Positions 43,255 to 51,683 of a stretch of 64,000 nucleotides of DNA are shown piece after piece. The DNA lies in the NCBI GenBank assembly GCA_934454635.1, contig CAKSFR010000015.1, forward strand, positions 1 to 64,000. The letters run 5' to 3'. Positions within the stretch are counted from its first letter, which is position 1. Every line of letters starts with the position of its first letter. The position numbers and the translations under genes were made by a program. The notes under the pieces were generated by a model, which saw nothing but the letters and a program-made list of their open reading frames with translations, searched no databases and was not told the DNA's origin. The DNA is from an uncultured Ruminiclostridium sp. GTDB lineage: Bacteria; Bacillota; Clostridia; Oscillospirales; Ruminococcaceae.

Positions 43255-44160
43255 TTATTTGTTTTTATAATGCTCTGCGGTAAGCTTTATTCCTTCGGCA
43301 AAATCGTATGACGGCGCAAAGCCTAAGTCATTTTTCAATGCGGAGATATCTGCACCAAGGAACATTATCTGAGCTTGACCAAATGGTATTTTCCCAAAAC
43401 CTAAAGAGAGATCCGGATTAATGCAGTCTCTGAGCATTTCAATGTATTCGCGAAGAGGGCGCACCTTGCCGCTTCCGAGTGGATATATCGCACCGTCCCT
43501 GCCCTTTTTCCACATAAGATAGAGGGCATCGGCAGCATCATAGGAGAAAAGGTAATCCCACATCTGAGTACCTGCAGTAAGTTCGGGCTCCCTTTTTTCG
43601 AGAAGAGATGATATCACAGAGGATATCATCGTCCTTTCACCGTCATAAGGTCCATAAACACTAAGAATACGGGGCCATATGTGACGTATGCCCATATCGG
43701 CACACATTTTTCTGCTCATCTGTCCTGCACAGAGCTTTGCCATACCGTAGCCGTTTTCGGGAAAGCAAGGAGTGTCGGGGTTAAGAAGCTCATTGTGTCG
43801 TCCGTATTCTGCCTGACTTCCCGCACCGATGAAGCATTCGCATCCCATAGCTTTTGCAGCTCTGACAGCATCAAGTGTGTATCTGATGTTTGCGGTCTGG
43901 GAATACATATCATTTCTGCCCGCGCCTATGGTATCCGCCCAAGCAAAATGATAGAAAACATCGGCTTCCCCCACGATTTCGGCAAGCTGTGAGAGTTCAC
44001 TCAGGTCGCAGAAAATTTTTTCGGCTCCCGCAGGTATTCTGTCAGCCCTGACCGAATTTTTACGGCAGACAGCCAATACCCTCACGTTCTCCTTTAAGAG
44101 CTTTTTGCAGAGGGCTGTTCCCACAGCGCCTGTAGACCCTGTTATTACTGCTGTATTCAT
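43255..44160 (-). CDS. NAD-dependent epimerase/dehydratase (extended SDR)
   Basis: A 301-residue Rossmann enzyme. NAD loop ITGSTGAVGTAL, DVFYHFAWA, and the active-site YxxxK in NGYGMAKLC. It is paralogous to the SDR at 57323-58246 (shared DVFYHFAW and overall layout), although each sits in a different sugar unit. In yersiniose-type pathways an SDR reduces the keto group left by the ThDP enzyme, which is encoded 12 bp upstream. That role is my inference; 4-epimerisation or 4-reduction are alternatives. Confidence 0.8.
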   Translation of the reverse strand: MNTAVITGSTGAVGTALCKKLLKENVRVLAVCRKNSVRADRIPAGAEKIFCDLSELSQLAEIVGEADVFYHFAWADTIGAGRNDMYSQTANIRYTLDAVRAAKAMGCECFIGAGSQAEYGRHNELLNPDTPCFPENGYGMAKLCAGQMSRKMCADMGIRHIWPRILSVYGPYDGERTMISSVISSLLEKREPELTAGTQMWDYLFSYDAADALYLMWKKGRDGAIYPLGSGKVRPLREYIEMLRDCINPDLSLGFGKIPFGQAQIMFLGADISALKNDLGFAPSYDFAEGIKLTAEHYKNK

Positions 44161-44172
44161 ATATGTTCTCCG

Positions 44173-45981
44173 TCAGATAAGATCAATATTTTTATTCTGT
44201 TCGTACTCTTCCTTTGGCAGGAATGGAAACATATCGTCAAGTTCGGAGGAAACTATCCTTCCATCATCAAGAACCTTTGAGGAAAGCTTAGGTTCAAAAT
44301 TCTGAGCGGGATCAACAACAGCTTCGCAAAGAACGGGACCGTTTGTTTCAAGAAGCTGTCTGATCTGAGCTTCAGCCTTGATTATGTCGTTAATACGCAT
44401 ATATGGGATACCGTAAGCAGTAGCGATCTTTTCAGCATTGGGGAAGCTGAGACCATTTCCGTCGCAGACGCCCACCATAGGACGACCCTTGAAAAGATTG
44501 GACTGTGTCTGCCTGATAGAATGATATCCGTTATTGTTAAGATAAATTATCTTCATATTGAGACGATTATACACAACTGTCTGAAGCTCCTGTATATTCA
44601 TCTGGAAGCTACCATCACCGTCAATACATACAACTCTATTTCCGTTCTGCTGAACACAAACGCCTATTGCAGCAGGGAAACCGTATCCCATAGCGGCACA
44701 TCCTGAGTTTGTGAAAAGTCTCTGTCCCTTTTTGGTCTGAGCCGCCTGAAAAGTAATAACACAAGCAGAACCGTTTCCGCAAACAATCTTTTCACCCTCA
44801 TCAAATGCTTTGAATGCCTCTGCCATAAAGGCATATGGATTCATATATTCAGAGGGAGCATAAAATTCGGGACGCGCTGCAGGATAACGTGCATCTGTCT
44901 TTCTGCACCATTCCAGCCATTTTTTGTGTTCGACATTATCATTGGAATAATCGGAAGCATTTATAGATCTTAAAACATCCTTTACGTTTGCGTGAATGGG
45001 CATATCTATTTTAAGTGTGGGCTTCTTCATCTCGTTCTCGTCAATGTCCACCATAATTTTATATGCATCCTTGGCAAAATCAAGCTTGTTGTAACTGATT
45101 ATTCTAATGTTCATTCTGCAACCGAGGATAAGTAAAAAATCGCAGTTCTGAACAACGAAATTGCCGCCTCTTGTTCCGACAGTGCCAGGCTTTCCGCAGA
45201 AGCAAGGATGGTCTGAGGGGATAAGATCGTGATTGTTCCAAGCTGTTACAACAGGTATTTTCAGCTTGTCAACGCATTTGAGAAAATCTGGAAGGGCATT
45301 CGCGAGATGGACACCTGTACCCGCAAGGATTACAGGGCGTTTGGCAGCCTTTATCTTTTCAAGTATAGAAGGGGTAAGTTCCTCGCTGTAAACAGGATTT
45401 TCCATAACAGATGCTTCTGTACTGTCAAATGCCTTAAGGTCATCAGTTTCAATCACAGCAGCCTGAATATCAAGAGGAATATCTAGCCATACAGGACCAG
45501 GTCGACCGTTCTTTGCAAGGAAAAGGGCCTTTTCAAGATGATATCTTATGCTTGCGGAATCTGTGACCATAACGGCATATTTTGTCATAGGCTTAACGGA
45601 GTCTATGATGTTATATTCCTGATCGCCCAGCTGTCTCAGAGGAAGATCGGTGCTCCAGAGGGTAGTCTCACGCTTTACCTGTCCTGAAATTATGAACATA
45701 GGGATAGAATCAAGCCAGCCGCCCAAAACGCCTGTAATGGCATTTGTTCCGCCGGGGCCGCTGGTAACGCATACCAGAGCTATTTCGTTGCTGATGCGGG
45801 CATAACCCTCAGCGGCAATAGCACAGGCCTGTTCGTGATGATTGTACACGGATCTCAAACCCTCCTGATGACCAAAGGCGTCGTTAAGGTGCATAGCTCC
45901 GCCGCCAGTTACGGTAAAAACATCCTTTATTCCGTTATTCACCATAAATTCGGCGATGTATTTAGCAAGCTTTATTTTCAT
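44173..45981 (-). CDS. ThDP-dependent enzyme, acetolactate-synthase-like
   Basis: A 602-residue thiamine diphosphate enzyme. The catalytic glutamate lies in YNHHEQACAIAAEGYAR, and the cofactor motif runs from GDGSFQMNIQELQT to LNNNGYHSIRQTQ. It is clustered with RfbFGH-type CDP-dideoxyhexose genes and not with isoleucine/valine genes. The best-known analogue is YerE of Yersinia, which adds a two-carbon unit from pyruvate to the C4 ketone of a CDP-3,6-dideoxyhexulose. I infer a similar branching reaction. Nearby aldolase and phosphatase genes suggest the donor may not be plain pyruvate. Confidence 0.85.
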   Translation of the reverse strand: MKIKLAKYIAEFMVNNGIKDVFTVTGGGAMHLNDAFGHQEGLRSVYNHHEQACAIAAEGYARISNEIALVCVTSGPGGTNAITGVLGGWLDSIPMFIISGQVKRETTLWSTDLPLRQLGDQEYNIIDSVKPMTKYAVMVTDSASIRYHLEKALFLAKNGRPGPVWLDIPLDIQAAVIETDDLKAFDSTEASVMENPVYSEELTPSILEKIKAAKRPVILAGTGVHLANALPDFLKCVDKLKIPVVTAWNNHDLIPSDHPCFCGKPGTVGTRGGNFVVQNCDFLLILGCRMNIRIISYNKLDFAKDAYKIMVDIDENEMKKPTLKIDMPIHANVKDVLRSINASDYSNDNVEHKKWLEWCRKTDARYPAARPEFYAPSEYMNPYAFMAEAFKAFDEGEKIVCGNGSACVITFQAAQTKKGQRLFTNSGCAAMGYGFPAAIGVCVQQNGNRVVCIDGDGSFQMNIQELQTVVYNRLNMKIIYLNNNGYHSIRQTQSNLFKGRPMVGVCDGNGLSFPNAEKIATAYGIPYMRINDIIKAEAQIRQLLETNGPVLCEAVVDPAQNFEPKLSSKVLDDGRIVSSELDDMFPFLPKEEYEQNKNIDLI

Positions 45982-46000
45982 TTGTAAAATCCCCTTAATA

Positions 46001-46654
46001 TCAGAAAAAATTTGCTATATCAGCAGGCGTTCCAGCAATTCCCACATTGGGAAATTCCATAGCGTTCTCAGCATTTTCAAAACCGAAGCCATAGGTAACA
46101 GCAATAAAGCTGATACCAATGTTCTTTGCACCGATAGCATCATTATCACTATCGCCTATCATAACGACTGATGAATAATCAAAAACACCAAAATCGTTTA
46201 TGCATTTTTCGATTATATCACGCTTTTTCAGCCTGTTTTCGTGGTCGGCGCCGTACGTAATGTCGGTGTAGCGCTCAAAACCGAAATGACGAAGTATCAT
46301 TTCGGCATAATCCTGCCGCTTGTAGGTAGCAACAGCTATCCTGACGCCATTCTTAACAAGACTGTCCATAGTTTCGTAAATCCCGTCATAGGGCCTAGCT
46401 TTCAGCAAGTCAAAATTCTTGTACCTGTTTCTGAAAACTCCAGCTACTTCCTGAAGTATGTTTCCTGACAGTCCGTATGCATCAGCAAAAGAATTCTGAA
46501 TAGGCGGACCTATAAATTTTTTTAGTCTCTGCTCACTGAGAGGCTTAAATCCGAAATGTTCAACTGTATATTTTACTGATGAAAGCACGCCTTCTGTAGT
46601 ATCGAGAAGAGTTCCGTCAACATCAAAGACAGCAAGATCAAAATGCGGCATCAA
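46001..46654 (-). CDS. HAD-superfamily phosphatase
   Basis: A 217-residue hydrolase of the phosphoglycolate-phosphatase type: motif I FDVDGTLLDTTEG, a helical cap, IAVATYKR (motif II region), a basic LKKRD stretch and motif IV MIGDSDNDAIGAKN. Its start overlaps the aldolase gene by 17 bp, so the two are coupled and probably act on the same compound. Substrate unknown. Confidence 0.85.
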   Translation of the reverse strand: MMPHFDLAVFDVDGTLLDTTEGVLSSVKYTVEHFGFKPLSEQRLKKFIGPPIQNSFADAYGLSGNILQEVAGVFRNRYKNFDLLKARPYDGIYETMDSLVKNGVRIAVATYKRQDYAEMILRHFGFERYTDITYGADHENRLKKRDIIEKCINDFGVFDYSSVVMIGDSDNDAIGAKNIGISFIAVTYGFGFENAENAMEFPNVGIAGTPADIANFF

Positions 46655-48260
46655 AGCAGTCCTCCGTCTCGGTATACTTAGAATAGGTGATAAAATTGAA
46701 CTTCATATCCCTGTACTTTTCAAAAAGCTCTGCTCTTATCCTTTTGTTAAGATACTCTGCACTTGACTTAACAAAAGCATATTCCATTTGAGGGTCAGCA
46801 TAATTGTCCTCTTTGTTGGAATAGCCATCAAAACCTACACAGTTTATCTCGCTTATGCCGCATCTTCTCAGAACCTTTATCAGCATAAGGAAAGAGTTGT
46901 CTCTGAACTGCCCGTCATCGTGGACAAGAAGCTCGGAAAGACCCAGGGTATATGAAAATTTGGTCTTGCCCGCAGTAAGGTTTGATGTGGCTATAAGCTT
47001 TGCACCTGTATTTTCAGCAGCGTTAAGACTGTCGGTCATCTGTCTGTGCCTTTTTCTGTTGGTAACAAAGACAAAATCGGGTCTGAAAGCATCGGAAATA
47101 TAATTTACCGAAATGATAAGAGGGTTATTGACGGAAATATATTCTCTGATTGCCCTCTCTTGCAGCTGAACATTCTTTCCGGGACCAATGATAAGAATAT
47201 TTCTGCCTGACAAGTCCGTTGAAAGTCTGTCATAATCAGCTGAGTCATCAGCCTTTATCTCATCAAATACATTTTCTGCAATGTCCTTATCATAAAGAAG
47301 CTTCTTGGACTCAGGCTCTATCATTCCCAGAGCCTTGTCAAGCGAGGAAACGGAAAGTTCATCTTTTTTGAGCAGCGTGGTGACATAATTAGGGTGACAA
47401 CGGTTTTTGGCACAGAGATAGAAGAACATCTTATAACCCCATGGAGTCTTTTTGTAGAAATCCATAATGGTCTCTTCAATGCTTTCAAGATAGTAGTTTA
47501 TCCTGTAATCCTTGCCGAATCTGTCATTGAGATACATTGACACAAGCTCCGTCTGGGAATTACCCGCACTTTTGCCCATACCGTAAAGTGTGGCATCAAC
47601 AACTATATCGTGCTTTGCAGGCTTATTAAGAAATGCTATGTCATTTGCATAAGCAAGCTGGAAATTGTTATGTGCGTGGAAGCCTATCTGTACCTCTGGG
47701 GCAACAGTGTTATCAAGCTGCTCATAGTATTTCTGCATATCATCGGGGTGCAGCAGCCCATAGGTATCGACCATCGAAACAGCATATGGCTTTACCTTGT
47801 TTACAAGGCTCACAAGTTCTGCTAGCTCTTTGTCATTGTAGCTGGTAATGGATACAAGCTGGGAAAACACCTTGTAGCCCAGAGCCTTTACCTTGGCACA
47901 AAAATCCATAGCCTCGTGCATAAGGTGCTTTTTGAAGATGACTCTGATACCGTCAAGAACGGATTCGGAAGCAGGAGAGAGCATGTCAATGCCGCAGGTG
48001 CCGTAGTCTATCATACCCACAAGCATTGCACCGTGATTTTTCTTTCCCAATATCTTTTCCGCGGAAGCAGTATCGGGCATAATAGTCCTGTTTATGTCAA
48101 AAGGGCGCCTTTCATCGAGAAATCCTATCTCAATGATGTCAGTGCCTGCCTGTTCAAGGCGATCAATAATGCTTATAATATTATTGTGCCCGAATTCCCA
48201 GTCATTGGTATATCCACCGTCCCTGAGGGTGCAATCGAGAAGCTGAATATTTGTATTCAT
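46638..48260 (-). CDS. DRE-TIM aldolase fused to a second Rossmann-like domain
   Basis: A 540-residue protein. The N-terminal domain (about 1-275) is an HMG-CoA lyase/4-hydroxy-2-oxovalerate aldolase type barrel: LLDCTLRDGGYTND (R13, D14 of the catalytic motif), the VSMVDTYGLLHP strand and FHAHNN metal histidines. The C-terminal part (about 345-540) begins GRNILIIGPGKNV, has VGFDGY and looks like an independent nucleotide-binding fold; I cannot name it. The combination occurs in surface-polysaccharide loci. It could make or cleave a hydroxylated 2-oxoacid used by the adjacent ThDP enzyme; this is inference. Confidence 0.78.
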   Translation of the reverse strand: MNTNIQLLDCTLRDGGYTNDWEFGHNNIISIIDRLEQAGTDIIEIGFLDERRPFDINRTIMPDTASAEKILGKKNHGAMLVGMIDYGTCGIDMLSPASESVLDGIRVIFKKHLMHEAMDFCAKVKALGYKVFSQLVSITSYNDKELAELVSLVNKVKPYAVSMVDTYGLLHPDDMQKYYEQLDNTVAPEVQIGFHAHNNFQLAYANDIAFLNKPAKHDIVVDATLYGMGKSAGNSQTELVSMYLNDRFGKDYRINYYLESIEETIMDFYKKTPWGYKMFFYLCAKNRCHPNYVTTLLKKDELSVSSLDKALGMIEPESKKLLYDKDIAENVFDEIKADDSADYDRLSTDLSGRNILIIGPGKNVQLQERAIREYISVNNPLIISVNYISDAFRPDFVFVTNRKRHRQMTDSLNAAENTGAKLIATSNLTAGKTKFSYTLGLSELLVHDDGQFRDNSFLMLIKVLRRCGISEINCVGFDGYSNKEDNYADPQMEYAFVKSSAEYLNKRIRAELFEKYRDMKFNFITYSKYTETEDCFDAAF

Positions 48261-48274
48261 AACAGATCCTTTCC

Positions 48275-49621
48275 TTACTTCACAGCCTCAATAATAACCT
48301 CAGCCATATAATCAATCATCTCATCGCTCATACCGGGGTAAACGCCTACCCAGAAGGTATTGTTCATAATGAAATCGGTGTTTTCAAGGCTGCCCGAGAC
48401 TCTGTAAGCGTCAGTTTCCCTTATTTGGTCAAAGCAGGGATGCTTGATGAGATTGCCGCTGAAAAGCAGTCTTGTCTGAATGTTTTTGCTTTCGATGTAT
48501 TTTGTCACTGCATTTCTGTCAAGACCCGCTTCGGGTCTTACGGAAATGAGGAAGCCGAACCATGAGGGACGGCTGTTTTCAGCGGGAAGGGGAAGGATAA
48601 GCCTGTCGTTCACACATTCGAGAGCCTTGTAAAGCCTCTCATGATTGTGCCGTCTCCGCTCAATGAACGAAGGGAATTTTTCCAGCTGTTCGCATCCAAT
48701 AGCGGCCTGCATATCAGTTACCTTAAGGTTATAGCCGAAATGGCTGTAAACATACTTGTGATCATAACCCCGAGGAAGCTCGCCGTACTGACCGTCAAAG
48801 CGGTGACCACAGAAATTGTCTCTTCCCGAAGGACAGATGCAGTCTCTGCCCCAATCACGGAATGAAAGGATAAGGCGGGAAAGCTTGGGGTCATTTGTAT
48901 AAACGCAACCGCCCTCGCCCATTGTCATATGATGGGGAGGATAGAAGCTTGATGTGCCGATATCACCCCATGTTCCTGTAAATCTTGTTTCGCCGTCAAT
49001 GGTGTACTGTGAACCAAGAGCATCGCAGTTATCCTCGATGAGCCATAAGCCGTGTTTGTCACAGAATGACTTTACAGCCTTAAGATCAAAGGGATTTCCA
49101 AGTGTATGAGCTATCACAACTGCCTTTGTCCTGTCGCTGAGAGCTGCTTCAAGGGCGTTTACATCAATATTATACTGAGGAACGGAAACATCTACAAAAA
49201 CAGGCACTGCTCCGTACTGAAGGATCGGTGTGACGGTAGTTGGAAAACCACAGGCAACGGTTATCACCTCATCCCCTCTTTTTATCTGCCTGTCACCAAG
49301 CTCAGGAGAGGTAAGTGACATAAATGCTATAAGGTTTGCGGAAGAGCCGCTGTTTACAAGATATGCGTGCTTAACGCCTATCCACTTGGCAAATTTCTTT
49401 TCAAACTCCTCAGCAAATCTGCCTGTGGTGAGCCAGAAATCAAGCATAGCATCGGTAAGAGCGCACATTTCCTTTTCATCGAACACTCTTGAAGCATAGC
49501 TTATCCTGTTTCCTTTTTCGAAAGGATCCTTGTTTTCCTTGAAATCGTGATAGTATTCCGAGACTAGAGCCTTTATCTGCTCACGGGCTTCGGCTTCATT
49601 TTTCCAACTGTTCATTTTCAT
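48275..49621 (-). CDS. rfbH: CDP-4-keto-6-deoxyglucose 3-dehydrase (E1)
   Basis: A 448-residue PMP- and [2Fe-2S]-dependent enzyme that removes the C3 hydroxyl in 3,6-dideoxyhexose synthesis. The aminotransferase fold has the diagnostic change of the catalytic lysine to histidine (PPHHMTMGEGG), and iron-sulfur cysteines lie in DWGRDCICPSGRDNFC. Both features separate E1/RfbH from ordinary DegT aminotransferases. Its usual reductase partner E3 is not in the window. It starts one base before rfbG ends. Confidence 0.93.
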   Translation of the reverse strand: MKMNSWKNEAEAREQIKALVSEYYHDFKENKDPFEKGNRISYASRVFDEKEMCALTDAMLDFWLTTGRFAEEFEKKFAKWIGVKHAYLVNSGSSANLIAFMSLTSPELGDRQIKRGDEVITVACGFPTTVTPILQYGAVPVFVDVSVPQYNIDVNALEAALSDRTKAVVIAHTLGNPFDLKAVKSFCDKHGLWLIEDNCDALGSQYTIDGETRFTGTWGDIGTSSFYPPHHMTMGEGGCVYTNDPKLSRLILSFRDWGRDCICPSGRDNFCGHRFDGQYGELPRGYDHKYVYSHFGYNLKVTDMQAAIGCEQLEKFPSFIERRRHNHERLYKALECVNDRLILPLPAENSRPSWFGFLISVRPEAGLDRNAVTKYIESKNIQTRLLFSGNLIKHPCFDQIRETDAYRVSGSLENTDFIMNNTFWVGVYPGMSDEMIDYMAEVIIEAVK

Positions 49622-50701
49622 TTATTCCCTTTCAAATTTCATCTGCGACATAAACTCGCTTATCTGCCTGTCCATACAGTCTCTCAGCTCATCAGCCGAT
49701 GCTCCGTTTATATACAGGCGCGTCCATTCGATTATCCTGTCCATAACCGTGTCAAGCTCCCAAGTGGGTCTCCAGCCGAATTTCAACTTTATTTTGGCAC
49801 AGTCAAGCTTTAAAAAACTTGCTTCATGAGGACCGCCGTCATATTTGTTTATCCATTTAAGACCGTCTCCCCATTTGCTTACAAACATATCCACAAGCCT
49901 GCCCGTTTCAAAGCAACCGTTATCATCTGGACCAACATTATAATATCCCGAATATGATATATCCCCATACTGCTCCGCCGCTATCATCAGATATGCAAAA
50001 AGCGGCTCAAGAACGTGCTGATATGGGCGTGTGGAGAAAGGATTTCTGACAATAATGTCCTCGTTCTTTTCAGCAGCCCTTATGCAGTCAGGGATTATTC
50101 TGTCTGACGCAAAGTCACCGCCGCCTATGACATTTCCCGCACGAGCCGTTGATATTGCTGTTCTGCCGTCCGCAAAGAAGCTGTTCTTATACGAATGAGT
50201 AACAAGCTCGGAGCAGGATTTTGAGTTGGAATATGGGTCATAGCCGTCAAGCTCGTCCGTTTCCCTGTAGCCCCATTCCCACTCACGGTTAAGGTACACT
50301 TTGTCCGTGGTCACGTTGAGAAAGGACTTCACACAGGCAGAAAGGCGGACACACTCCAAGATATTGGCAGTTCCCATAACGTTAGTTTCGTAAGTATCAA
50401 GGGGATTTTTGTAGCTTTCCCTTACAATGGGCTGCGCTGCAAGATGAAAAACTATCTCGGGCTTTTTTTCATCAAAAACAGCTTTGAGCTTTTGATAGTC
50501 TCTGATATCGCCGATAACGGACGTGATACCCTTTTCAGCTTCGGTGAGCTTAAAAAGTGAAGGTTCGGTAGGCGGCTTAAGGGAATATCCCGTTACCTCC
50601 GCACCAAACAGGGAAAGTATCCTACAAAGCCAGCAGCCCTTAAAGCCCGTATGACCTGTGACAAGCACTCTTTTTCCCTCATAGAATTTTCTGATGTCCA
50701 T
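49622..50701 (-). CDS. rfbG: CDP-glucose 4,6-dehydratase
   Basis: Converts CDP-glucose to CDP-4-keto-6-deoxyglucose. The 359 residues have VLVTGHTGFKGCWLC (NAD loop, with the KG insertion of the CDP-specific group), VFHLAAQPIVRESY and the active-site YDPYSNSKSCSEL. Immediately between rfbF (17-bp gap) and rfbH (contiguous). Confidence 0.94.
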   Translation of the reverse strand: MDIRKFYEGKRVLVTGHTGFKGCWLCRILSLFGAEVTGYSLKPPTEPSLFKLTEAEKGITSVIGDIRDYQKLKAVFDEKKPEIVFHLAAQPIVRESYKNPLDTYETNVMGTANILECVRLSACVKSFLNVTTDKVYLNREWEWGYRETDELDGYDPYSNSKSCSELVTHSYKNSFFADGRTAISTARAGNVIGGGDFASDRIIPDCIRAAEKNEDIIVRNPFSTRPYQHVLEPLFAYLMIAAEQYGDISYSGYYNVGPDDNGCFETGRLVDMFVSKWGDGLKWINKYDGGPHEASFLKLDCAKIKLKFGWRPTWELDTVMDRIIEWTRLYINGASADELRDCMDRQISEFMSQMKFERE

Positions 50702-50718
50702 TCAGATTATCTCCTATT

Positions 50719-51498
50719 TCAGTCGTTCCATTTTTTCCACGGAGCATTTCCCGTATCAAGCATTTTTTCCAACATGTCCATTTCACGCTTGGTGTCCATA
50801 CACTGCCAAAATCCCCTGTGCATATAACTCATAAGTTCGCCCTTTGCCGCCAGCATTTCAAGCGGTTTTTTCTCAAACACCGTGTAATCTCCATCGATAT
50901 AGTCAAATATCTCGGGCTCAAGAACCATATATCCCGCATTTATTGGAGCGCCGTCCCCCGCAGCCTTTTCTCTGAAAGAGTGAACGGCATTGTCTCCGCC
51001 GATATCAAGAACGCCCTTTTGCTGTTCAATCATTACCGCAGTAAGAGTCGCAGTTTTTCCGTGGGTCTTATGAAATTCAAGAAGTTTTGATATGTCCACG
51101 TCACACACGCCGTCGCCATAGGTCATCATAAAGGTTTCATTTCCCACATAGGGCTGTATCCGTTTTATGCGTCCCCCCGTCATGGTGTTGAGTCCCGTAT
51201 CCACAACAGTAACCTTCCACGGCTCCGCCTTCATATTATGGATTATCATTTTGTTGCCCTCTGTAAAATCAAAGGTTATGTCAGATGTGTGGAGAAAATA
51301 GTCGGCAAACCATTCCTTGATAATATGCTGCTTGTAGCCTGCGCAGATGATAAATTCGTTGAATCCGTAATATGAGTATTCTTTCATTATATGCCATAGT
51401 ATTGGCATTCCGCCTATTTCTATCATTGGCTTTGGCTTATATTGTGACTCTTCGGATATTCGAGTGCCCAAACCGCCTGCAAGAAGTATTACTTTCAT
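50719..51498 (-). CDS. rfbF: Glucose-1-phosphate cytidylyltransferase
   Basis: Makes CDP-glucose from CTP and glucose-1-phosphate, the first step of the CDP-dideoxyhexose branch. The 259 residues are full length: LLAGGLGTRISEESQYKPKPM at the start is diagnostic (EES in place of RfbA's PCT), followed by MMTYGDGVCDVD. GTGAGGCG precedes the ATG. It leads the second transcription unit behind its own promoter. Confidence 0.95.
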   Translation of the reverse strand: MKVILLAGGLGTRISEESQYKPKPMIEIGGMPILWHIMKEYSYYGFNEFIICAGYKQHIIKEWFADYFLHTSDITFDFTEGNKMIIHNMKAEPWKVTVVDTGLNTMTGGRIKRIQPYVGNETFMMTYGDGVCDVDISKLLEFHKTHGKTATLTAVMIEQQKGVLDIGGDNAVHSFREKAAGDGAPINAGYMVLEPEIFDYIDGDYTVFEKKPLEMLAAKGELMSYMHRGFWQCMDTKREMDMLEKMLDTGNAPWKKWND

Positions 51499-51521
51499 AA
51501 TTACGCCTCACTTTTTTATAG

Positions 51522-51550
51522 ATATAACAAACAACAGATATTATTTTCAA
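51522..51550 (-). promoter_or_regulatory. Promoter of the rfbF unit
   Basis: Minus-strand TTGAAA (51545-51550), 17 bp, TTATAT (51522-51527), 23 bp before the rfbF start. Confidence 0.6.
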
Positions 51551-51569
51551 TGTTTTGGGAAGAATGTAA

Positions 51570-51592
51570 AAAGGCTTTTTTGATAAGCCTTT
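51570..51592 (-). terminator. Terminator between the two glycan units
   Basis: On the minus strand AAAGGCTT/AAGCCTTT stem followed by TTTACATT. It ends the upstream unit just before the rfbF promoter; nothing else is seen in 51499-51683. Confidence 0.65.
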
Positions 51593-51683
51593 AGAGCTTT
51601 TATTGCATGGTGTGACATTTAAAGACAAGCGTCAAATAAATTTATGGCTGCCCAATTACGTCCTCTACCCGTGCTCCCTAATT

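Noticed and set aside
44173..45981. Housekeeping acetolactate synthase large subunit
   Set aside because: No small subunit or ilv genes nearby, and the gene sits within CDP-dideoxysugar genes.
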